Source: Burkholderiaceae bacterium
GTDB taxonomy: Bacteria; Pseudomonadota; Gammaproteobacteria; Burkholderiales; Burkholderiaceae_C
DNA: 53,553 nt
Reading direction: 5' to 3'
Assembly (NCBI GenBank): GCA_016790515.1
Contig: JAEUOY010000104.1
Span: forward strand, 1-53,553
Below are positions 36,502 to 43,779 of this stretch, piece after piece. The notes under the pieces are model-generated. The model was given only the letters and a program-made list of their open reading frames with translations, had not been told where the DNA came from and did not search any database. The translations under genes were made by a program, and so were the position numbers. Within the stretch, counting starts at the first letter, position 1, and every line of letters begins with the position of its first letter.

Positions 36502-39273
36502 ATGAACCAGTCCCTGTTGAATGGCCTGGCACCGCCAGCCTTCGCCACGCTGCTCGAGCGCCTGCTGGCGATCGCCGACGATGCGGTGATCGTCACCGAC
36601 GCAACGCAGCGCGTGGTGCTGTTCAACGAAGGCGCCGAGCGCACGTTCGGCCACGCCCGAAGCCAGGTGCTGGGGCAGCCGCTCGCGATGCTGCTGCCCC
36701 CGGCTGTGCGCGAAGCCCATGCGGGGCACGTGGTCCGGTTCGGCGAATCGGAGCGGGCCTCGCGCCCGATGGGCCAGCGCGGCAAGATCCAGGGCCGGCG
36801 CGCCGATGGCCAGTTGTTCCATGCCGAGGCGTCGATCTCGCATGTCGAACTCGACGGGCAGGTCTTCTACACCGCGATCCTGCGCGACGTCAGCGCTGCG
36901 CGGGCCGCCGAGAACGCGCTGGTGCAGAGCGAGGCCCGTTTTCGCCTGCTGGCCGAGGCGGCGCCGGTGGGCATCTTCCAGACCGATGCCGAAGGCCGCT
37001 GCCTCTATGTCAACGCCCACTGGTGCCGCCTCGCCGGCCTGGGCGCCTGCGAGGCGCTCGGGGAGGGCTGGATGCGCGCACTGCATCCCGAGGACCGCGC
37101 CATGGTGCGGCAGGACTGGGGGCTTTCGGTGGCAGGCGGCCGGCCGTTCAACCGCAGCTACCGCTTCCTGAAGCCCGACGGCACCGAGACCTGGGTGATG
37201 GGCAGCGCGGTCGCCCGCCGGGGCGCCGACGGCGCCGTCACCGGCCACATCGGCACGGTGACCGACGTGACCGAGGCCCACCTCCAGGCGTTGGCGCTGG
37301 ATCGCGCCCGCAGCGAGGCGGAATCGGCAACGCGGGCCAAGAGCCTGTTCCTGGCCAACATGAGCCACGAGATCCGGACGCCGCTGAACGCGGTGATCGG
37401 CATGACCAGCCTGTTGCTGGACACCCCGATGTCCGACGACCAGCTCAGCTTCGCGCGCACCATCCGTGCCAGCGGCGAGGCCCTGCTGGAGGTCATCAAC
37501 GACATCCTCGACTTTTCCAAAGCCGAGGCCGGCAAGCTGGAGCTCGAGCAGCAGGCGTTCGACCTGCGCCGCTGTATCGAGGACTCGCTCGACCTGGTGG
37601 CTGCCCGCGCGCAGGAGAAGGGCCTGAACCTGGCCTACCTGATCGAGGACGGCACGCCCGAGCTGCTGCTGGGCGACGCCTCGCGGGTGCGCCAGATCCT
37701 GGTCAACCTGCTGACGAACGCAGTGAAGTTCACCCACCAGGGCGAGGTCTTCGTGTCGGTGGACAGCGAATCCCTGGGCGACGACCAGCTGCGCCTGCAC
37801 CTGGCGGTGCACGACACCGGCATCGGCATCCCCGTCGAACACCTCGGCAAGCTGTTCCAGTCATTCAGCCAGGTCGATGCCTCGACCACGCGCAAGTACG
37901 GTGGCACCGGGCTCGGGCTGGCCATCAGCAAGCGGCTGGCCGAAATGATGGGCGGCACAGTCAGCGTGCAGAGCGAGCCCGGTCGCGGCTCGGTGTTCCG
38001 CGTCGAGCTGCAGATGGCCCGTGCGCCGCAGTCGCGTGAAGCAGACTATCTGCAGCGTGACATACCGCAGCTGAAGGGCAAGCGCTTGCTGATCGTCGAC
38101 GACAACCTGACCAACCGGCGCATCCTCACCCGGCTGGCCTTGCGTTGGGGCATGCTGCCCTCGACGCTGCCTTCGGCGCTCGAGGCGCTGGACCGGGTGC
38201 GCCACGGCGAGCCGATCGACCTGGCCGTGCTCGACATGAACATGCCGGGCATCGATGGCCTGCAGCTCACCGAATCGATTCGCCAGATCCTCGACGCCAA
38301 CGAATTGCCGATCGTGATGCTGACCTCGCTGGGCCAGCGCCCGATGCGGCCGCCCGAACAGCGCGCCGGGCTGTCGGCCTGCCTGGCCAAGCCCATCAAG
38401 GCCGCGGAACTGTTGGCCACACTGGTGCGTGTGCTGCAGCAACGGCCCGTGCTGGCGGTCGCCGAGACGCCGCCGGCAGTGGCACCCGCGCCAGCCGCGA
38501 TGCCCCGGATGGCCGACGGGCTGCCGCTGCGAATCCTGGTGGCCGAAGACAACGCAGTGAACCAGCGCGTGGTCCTGCGTCTGCTCGAACGCCTGGGTTA
38601 CCGGGCCGACCTGACCGCCAATGGCCTGGAGGTGATCGATGCCGTCGAGCGCCAGACCTACGACGTGGTGTTGATGGACATCCAGATGCCCGTGATGGAC
38701 GGACTCCAGGCCACGAACTGGATCGTGCAGCACCGCGGCCCGGAGGGCCGGCCCCGCATCGTTGCGATGACCGCGAACGCGATGCCTGGCGACCGCGAGA
38801 CCTGCATCGACGCCGACATCGACGCCTACCTGCCGAAACCCATCGATCCGGATGCGCTCGCGTCGGTGCTGTCGCAGCTGGCGCGTCGCTGTCGCCGCGC
38901 CGGCGCCAGCGACGCCGCATCGGCGCCTGTCGACGCCGCACGGCTGGCCCAGTTGCAGGCCATGCAGGGCGACTGCCAGCCCACGCTGGTGCGCGATCTG
39001 ATCGACCTGTTCATCGCCGACTCGGCCTCGCACGTGCGGCGGCTGATGGACGCCCATGCCGACGGCCAGACCGACCGCCTGCGTGCGCTGGCCCACCGCT
39101 TCCTGTCGACCACCCAGAACATCGGCGCCGGGCGGCTTTCGGCCCTTTGCGAGCAGATCGAAACCGCTGCGCGCGAAGCCAGATTGGACGACGCCCGCCG
39201 GCTGCTGGGGGACCTGGCTGCCGAGCGCGAACGGGTGCATGCGATGCTCGCCGCAGTGCGGGCCTACTATTGA
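36502..39273 (+). CDS. Soluble hybrid sensor histidine kinase (PAS-PAS-HK-REC-REC-HPt)
   Basis: A 923-residue protein without obvious membrane segments. Two PAS domains (about 20-130 and 145-260) precede HisKA with FLANMSHEIRTPLN (H289) and an intact ATPase domain (NLLTNAVKFT, DTGIGIP, GGTGLGLAI). Receiver 1 (about 527-645, D578) and receiver 2 (about 678-790, D726) follow, then a C-terminal HPt domain (H865 in LAHRFLSTTQNIGAG). It is a complete phosphorelay in one chain. It could supply phosphate to the regulator at 31747, whose own kinase looks degenerate (inference). PAS domains suggest redox or small-ligand input from the cytoplasm. Confidence 0.93.
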   Translation: MNQSLLNGLAPPAFATLLERLLAIADDAVIVTDATQRVVLFNEGAERTFGHARSQVLGQPLAMLLPPAVREAHAGHVVRFGESERASRPMGQRGKIQGRRADGQLFHAEASISHVELDGQVFYTAILRDVSAARAAENALVQSEARFRLLAEAAPVGIFQTDAEGRCLYVNAHWCRLAGLGACEALGEGWMRALHPEDRAMVRQDWGLSVAGGRPFNRSYRFLKPDGTETWVMGSAVARRGADGAVTGHIGTVTDVTEAHLQALALDRARSEAESATRAKSLFLANMSHEIRTPLNAVIGMTSLLLDTPMSDDQLSFARTIRASGEALLEVINDILDFSKAEAGKLELEQQAFDLRRCIEDSLDLVAARAQEKGLNLAYLIEDGTPELLLGDASRVRQILVNLLTNAVKFTHQGEVFVSVDSESLGDDQLRLHLAVHDTGIGIPVEHLGKLFQSFSQVDASTTRKYGGTGLGLAISKRLAEMMGGTVSVQSEPGRGSVFRVELQMARAPQSREADYLQRDIPQLKGKRLLIVDDNLTNRRILTRLALRWGMLPSTLPSALEALDRVRHGEPIDLAVLDMNMPGIDGLQLTESIRQILDANELPIVMLTSLGQRPMRPPEQRAGLSACLAKPIKAAELLATLVRVLQQRPVLAVAETPPAVAPAPAAMPRMADGLPLRILVAEDNAVNQRVVLRLLERLGYRADLTANGLEVIDAVERQTYDVVLMDIQMPVMDGLQATNWIVQHRGPEGRPRIVAMTANAMPGDRETCIDADIDAYLPKPIDPDALASVLSQLARRCRRAGASDAASAPVDAARLAQLQAMQGDCQPTLVRDLIDLFIADSASHVRRLMDAHADGQTDRLRALAHRFLSTTQNIGAGRLSALCEQIETAAREARLDDARRLLGDLAAERERVHAMLAAVRAYY

Positions 39274-39281
39274 GAAGCGCA

Positions 39282-40328
39282 ATGACTCAGCGGACGGCAC
39301 CGATCGTATCGACGGATCCGCGGCGGGTCGACCGACGCACCTGGCTGGCCTTGGCCACCGGCCTGCTGGCTTGGCCCGCCGCAGGTGCAGCACCACTTCA
39401 ACACCAGCAGCGGCAGTTGTTCGGGTCGCCTGTCGAACTGTGGCTGCCGGCCACGGCAGCGGCCGCCGTGGCCGACGATCTGTGGCGGGATCTGAGCGCG
39501 ATCCACCGGCAGTGGAATGCCTGGAAGCCGGGCGAGCTGTACGAGCTCAACCGGGCTTTCCGCGCAGGCCGCGATGCCGCTGCCAGTCCGGCCCTGCGCG
39601 CGGTGATCCGCCAGGCCGCGGTGCTGGAGCAGGCCAGCCGAGGCCTCTTCAACCCCGGCATCGGCGGCCTGGTCGGCACCTGGGGCTTCCATGCCGATGT
39701 GCTGGCCGATGGCCAGCGCCCCAGCGCCGCCAGCCTGGCGCGCTGGCAGCGTGCCGCCCCCAGCCTGTCGCAGATCGAGGAGCGCGGCGGCCGGCTGCGA
39801 TCGCGCAACCCGGGGCTGCAACTGGATCTGGGCGCCTATGCCAAGGGCGTGGCGATCGACGCGGCGCTGGACCGCCTGCAACGCCAGGGTGTCCAGCAGG
39901 CCTTGCTGAACCTGGGTGGCAACCTGGCCGCGATGGGGCGGCCTGGCGACCGGCCCTGGCGGGTGGGCGTGCGTGACCCGCACGGCAGCGGCCTGCTCAC
40001 GACCTTGACCGTCGACGGCCGAGAGGCGGTGGTCACCTCGGGCAGTTATGAGCGCTACCGCTGGCTGGACGGCGAACGTTGCTGCCACATTCTCGATCCG
40101 CAGACCGGCGCGCCGGCACCGGCCTTCGTCAGCGTGACGGTCGTGCACCGCAGCGCCGCACTGGCCGACGCGGCGGCCACCGCGCTGCTGGTGGCCGGCC
40201 CGGCGCGCTGGCGATCGGTCGCCGAGCGTCTCGGCGTGAACCAGGTGCTGGTGGTCGACCGCCACGGGCGCACCGACGTCACCGACACACTTCGCCCGAG
40301 ATTGCAGCGCCCGACTGCGCCCGTGTGA
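39282..40328 (+). CDS. apbE: FAD:protein FMN transferase (ApbE family)
   Basis: A 348-residue exported protein. The N-terminus RRVDRRTWLALATGLLAWPAAGAAP looks like a twin-arginine-type signal. The ApbE core shows LSAIHRQWNAWKPGELYELNR, DLGAYAKGVAIDAAL, ALLNLGGNLAAMG, VTSGSYERYRWLDGERCCHILDPQTGAPA and AALADAAATALLVAG. ApbE attaches FMN covalently to Thr/Ser of target flavoproteins in the periplasm, and is a frequent companion of extracellular electron transfer systems. No flavoprotein target is visible in the window. It starts 8 bases after the hybrid kinase gene and is probably cotranscribed. Confidence 0.92.
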   Translation: MTQRTAPIVSTDPRRVDRRTWLALATGLLAWPAAGAAPLQHQQRQLFGSPVELWLPATAAAAVADDLWRDLSAIHRQWNAWKPGELYELNRAFRAGRDAAASPALRAVIRQAAVLEQASRGLFNPGIGGLVGTWGFHADVLADGQRPSAASLARWQRAAPSLSQIEERGGRLRSRNPGLQLDLGAYAKGVAIDAALDRLQRQGVQQALLNLGGNLAAMGRPGDRPWRVGVRDPHGSGLLTTLTVDGREAVVTSGSYERYRWLDGERCCHILDPQTGAPAPAFVSVTVVHRSAALADAAATALLVAGPARWRSVAERLGVNQVLVVDRHGRTDVTDTLRPRLQRPTAPV

Positions 40329-40427
40329 TCGAGGCCGGCCGCGGGCGCCGGGTTCGCGTGAACCGGTGCACGCCGATCGCGGTGGCCAGGCGTCGAGCCG
40401 CAGGCCCTGCCGGCCGATAACAAGGGC

Positions 40428-40817
40428 ATGGTCCGTCTGCCTGCCCTCCGATCGATCGCGCTGGCGTTGGCGGCGACCTGTGCCGGGAACGCGCACGCCG
40501 GCACCTTCTGGGTTTGTGGACTGTCCGATGACCTCGTCCGGCTCGTCTGCATCGCCGACGACCCGCCGACATCGGACGCCGTCACGCCAGCCGACTTGCC
40601 GACCGCCCAAGTCAACGGGACGCGGTTTCCGCTGGATTCGCGCGGGCGATGGGTCGTCGACCTGTGGAGCCCACCGACCGAACGCGAATCGGTGCTGACG
40701 CTGGCCCGGGCGACGATCTGCTACCGCAGCCCGGGATGCGAGGTGACCGTGCAGGGGCCAGGCTTCGACGCCATCCCAGGCGCCCGGCGCCGGGTCTCTG
40801 GCACCTCGAAGCGCTGA
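40428..40817 (+). CDS. Small exported protein of unknown function
   Basis: A 129-residue protein with a clear signal peptide (about 1-24, ending AHAG). The mature part has four cysteines (WVCGL, LVCIADD, TICYRS, PGCEVTV) that could make two disulfides, no CXXCH, and an Arg-rich tail. I do not recognise a family. It lies 99 bases after apbE; a small hairpin (GGTTC-GCGT-GAACC, 40351-40364) in that gap may end the apbE transcript. Confidence 0.55.
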   Translation: MVRLPALRSIALALAATCAGNAHAGTFWVCGLSDDLVRLVCIADDPPTSDAVTPADLPTAQVNGTRFPLDSRGRWVVDLWSPPTERESVLTLARATICYRSPGCEVTVQGPGFDAIPGARRRVSGTSKR

Positions 40818-41679
40818 GAGTCTGTGAGTACAGAGCCGGCCTGCACGTGGAGACTTGGGCACTGGCGCCCCGCGCGGGAGCGGCATCCCCTTTAGACCCG
40901 TCATTGAGCGATTGCGCTCGCTCCAGCGCCACCGGCCAGACTGGAGGCGGCCAGCCGCCAGGCGGGGCTCGCCGCGCCGGCAGTCCCGCCTCGCGCTGCG
41001 TCTGCTTGAGGTGTTCGAGCTGTCCTATCGCCTCCGGCGCCGTAGGTGGGCTGCTGGGACACGCACACGGCGTCCAGGCAGCAACATGCCGGGTTCTGGC
41101 ATTGCGTGGCGACCCACTCGTGCACCGGTTCCACCGCGCCCAGTTGCAGGGCGACGGCCGCGCCAATCAGAACGACTGCGCATAGCTCGGGTTCACGACC
41201 ATGCCCCGTTGTACCTCCTCCAGGGCGCGCTGCGGGTCACCGGTTGCCAGGCTGGGCCCCGTCCGAATGAGGTGCCAGATCACGCGCAAGGGCTCGAGTG
41301 GGCTCAACGCAACGGCCCGCTCATGAGTCGACGAAGGGCTGTTCCCGCGAGTCGACTCACCGCCTCGGGGGTGGCGGCGGGCCTCGGCTGCCGCCCGGGT
41401 GCGCTCACAGTGGGCCCACGCCTCGTCATGAAGTCCGGGCCGATGCATGACAGGCCCGGCAGACCACATGCTGGGGCGTACGGCGCATGCGTTCCGCGAA
41501 CGACACGCTTGCGCCGCCGCTCGCGGCGTGCTGAGGTCGGCGTCATGCCGCCGCGGCGACAGACGCTGACTCTGGCGTGGCGGAATCGGAGGGCCGCCGT
41601 TGCGCGGCAGCAACTGCGCCAAGTCGCGCGGCTCGAGGGTGTGCAGCCGGCCGAAAACGTCCACACGCCAGCCCGAGCA
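40818..41679. other. Gene-poor stretch with decayed coding remnants
   Basis: No convincing intact gene. On the minus strand around 41170-41340 a short stretch (RAVALSPLEPLRVIWHLIRTGPSLATGDPQRALEEVQRG) looks like a TPR from the C-terminus of an adenylate-cyclase-type protein, but it is not part of a complete reading frame. The rest shows only random open frames typical of GC-rich DNA. Confidence 0.4.
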
Positions 41680-42251
41680 CGTTCGAGTGCATGACTTCAT
41701 CGACGTCGAGTTGGGCAGAGTCGCGCCCTGGGGGGTCTACGACGTCTCGGCCAACGTGGGCCGGGTCAGCGTAGGAATCGGCCACGGCATGGCGGCGTTC
41801 GCGGTGCGAAGCATCCGTCACTGGTGCCTCGAGATGGGGCGCCCGTTGCATGCCCGGGCCAAGCGGTTGCTGATCAACGTCGTCTGCGGTGGCTTCAACG
41901 GCTACCGGCTACGCCTGTGGAGGCTGCAGTTGCAGCGGCTGGCCGATGAACTCGGACTGGAAGTCCAGGTGTGCCACTTCCCGCCCGGCACCAGCAAGTG
42001 GAACAAGATCGAGCATCGGATGATCTGTCACATCACCTCCAACTGGCGCGGTCGTCCCCTGTTGAGTCGGCAAGTGGTGGTCAACTCGTCGGCAGTGTCA
42101 CCACCGACCAAGGTCTGCGGGTGATGACCGCGCTCGACGCGAACACCTACGAACCCGGCATCGAGCGATGCCGAACCCGCGGCAATCAACTTCGACGACG
42201 GGTACCACGGCATATGGAGCTACCGCGTTACACCGAGAAAGACTGGAGCGC
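41680..42251 (+). pseudogene. ISAzo13-family transposase remnant (3' part, frameshifted)
   Basis: From about 41687 the plus strand encodes VHDFIDVELGRVAPWGVYD...GGFNGYRLRLWRLQLQRLADELGLEVQVCHFPPGTSKWNKIEHRM, characteristic of ISAzo13-type DDE transposases. The frame breaks before 42124. The family continues in another frame (TTDQGLRVMTALDANTYEPGIE) and a third (INFDDGYHGIWSYRVTPR). The 5' half is absent. It is a dead fragment with at least two frameshifts. Confidence 0.7.
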
Positions 42252-42551
42252 GCATCTAAGTTCAACTCTTCTTGCCAGGTTCTTTGCAATCACGCCCGTT
42301 CGTCATTCGAAAGTCGCCGCGCTGCGCAATGCAGGGGCCCGCGTCAACACACTTGGCCTTAACGGCCATGGCGCGCGCAGCTCCGAGGTTGCGACGCCCG
42401 GTTGGACCGATGAATTGGCGCGACGGTCTCCAAGACCGAGCGCCGCGGCGCCGATCGTGCCCTGACGCACAATTCGACTGCTACCCGGAACCCCCGAGCC
42501 CGTGCCCGCCGTGACCCGCCGCCGCCTTCCATCACCACTGCGGCCCGCTGC
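42252..42551. other. Intergenic region before the ECF sigma gene
   Basis: About 300 bases with no supported gene. Less GC-biased patches (for example AAGTTCAACTCTTCTTGCC near 42259) could hold the promoter of the downstream module, but I cannot point to a clear -35/-10 pair. Confidence 0.3.
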
Positions 42552-43151
42552 ATGTCAGCCGAGCTGAGCCCGCCAGGGCCGGGCGACGAGGACGCGGCGC
42601 TGGTGCAGCGCTGCCGCGCCGGCGACGCCAGCGCTTGGCGAGGTCTGGTGATGCGCTACCAGCGCCTTGTCCACACCATTGCCCGCCGTGCGGGGCTGGA
42701 CGAGGCGATTGCGGCCGATGTGTTCCAGGAAGTCTTCGCGCGCCTGCTGCGTCATCTCGACACGCTGCGTGAACCGCAGCGGCTGCAGGCCTGGATCGTG
42801 ACCACCGCCAAGCGCGAGGCCCTGCACCAGCGCGCGCGGGCACGGCGCGAGATCGCGCTCGACGAGCCGCCGGCCGACCGTGACGACGACGCTACGCTGG
42901 CGCCACAGCTCGTTGACCCCGGCCCGCTGCCCGACGAGCTGCTCGACGAACTGCAGCAGCTCGAACGCCTGCAGCGCGGCGTCGAGCGGCTCGACGAACG
43001 CTGCCGTGCCCTGATCGGCGCGCTTTACCGCGATGACGCGCCGCCGGCGTACGAGGTGATTGCCGTCCGCCTGGCGATGCCTGTCGGCAGCATCGGACCG
43101 ACCCGCGCCCGCTGCCTCGACCGGCTGCGCCGCTTGCTGCTGGCAGGTTGA
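42552..43151 (+). CDS. ECF-type RNA polymerase sigma factor
   Basis: A 199-residue sigma-70 family protein. Region 2 lies at about 15-85 (ALVQRCRAGDASAWRGLVMRYQRLVHTIARRAGLDEAIAADVFQEVFARLL) and region 4 at about 130-197 (LERLQRGVERLDERCRALIGALY...YEVIAVRLAMPVGSIGPTRARCLDRLRRLLL). A typical extracytoplasmic-function sigma lacking region 3. It heads a module with a small protein, a TPR-CHAT protein, a subtilase and a small secreted protein, and probably controls their transcription. No classical membrane anti-sigma gene is adjacent. Confidence 0.88.
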   Translation: MSAELSPPGPGDEDAALVQRCRAGDASAWRGLVMRYQRLVHTIARRAGLDEAIAADVFQEVFARLLRHLDTLREPQRLQAWIVTTAKREALHQRARARREIALDEPPADRDDDATLAPQLVDPGPLPDELLDELQQLERLQRGVERLDERCRALIGALYRDDAPPAYEVIAVRLAMPVGSIGPTRARCLDRLRRLLLAG

Positions 43152-43226
43152 CCGCTCGGCCGCGCCGCTGTATTTCCTCCACCCTTGCGTGCTCTGTCTC
43201 CCAGACGCTTCCCGGGACCGCCGCCG

Positions 43227-43760
43227 ATGAAACCGCTCGAACACCAGACCGACGCCGAATTACTGGACAGCCTGCGCCGCGCGCGGGACGAGCTGTCCGA
43301 TGCGCCCGCGCAGGCGATCGAGCGGGCGATCGCGCTGTGGCCGGCGCCGGTCCCGGTGTCGGTTGAGGCGCTGGCCGACGCCGCCGCAGCCGCCCTGCGG
43401 CTGGTGCAGGCGGTGCTGAGCTTCGACAGCCGCGCGGGCGGCCCGCTCGCGCTCGGCCTGCGCGGCGCGGCGCCAGACACGCTGCACCAGCTCGTCTTCA
43501 CCGCCGAGGGCCGCGACATCGACCTGCGCATCGAGGCCGGCCCGGCCGGTTACGAGATCGCCGGGCAGTTGCTCGGCCCGGACGAACCCGGCAATGTGCT
43601 GCTCGCGCCCGAGGCCGGTGGCGAGCCGCTGCGCGTGGCGATAGACGAGTTTGGCGAATTCCGCTTCACGCCGGTGGACGCAGGCCGTTACCGCCTGACG
43701 CTGCAAACCGGCGGACTGGCGATCGAGCTTCCGGTCGTGGAAGCCGGCCCGCGCCGCTGA
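43227..43760 (+). CDS. Small protein of the ECF-CHAT module, possible regulator
   Basis: A 177-residue protein with no signal peptide. The N-terminal helical part (EHQTDAELLDSLRRARDELSDAPAQAIERAIALWP) is followed by a beta-rich C-terminal half (QLVFTAEGRDIDLRIEAGPAGYEIAGQLLG...RVAIDEFGEFRFTPVDAGRYRLTLQTGGLAIELP) resembling carboxypeptidase-regulatory-like or Ig-like folds. It sits between the ECF sigma gene (75-base gap) and the CHAT gene (19-base gap). It may be a soluble anti-sigma or CHAT substrate; both are speculation. An upstream in-frame ATG at 43185 would add 14 residues. Confidence 0.65.
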   Translation: MKPLEHQTDAELLDSLRRARDELSDAPAQAIERAIALWPAPVPVSVEALADAAAAALRLVQAVLSFDSRAGGPLALGLRGAAPDTLHQLVFTAEGRDIDLRIEAGPAGYEIAGQLLGPDEPGNVLLAPEAGGEPLRVAIDEFGEFRFTPVDAGRYRLTLQTGGLAIELPVVEAGPRR

Positions 43761-43779
43761 GGAGACGACTGTCGCCACC

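Noticed and set aside
40855-41694. 279-residue plus-strand frame as a gene
   Set aside because: Arg/Pro-rich random composition with no motif or ribosome site; it overlaps decayed fragments on both strands.
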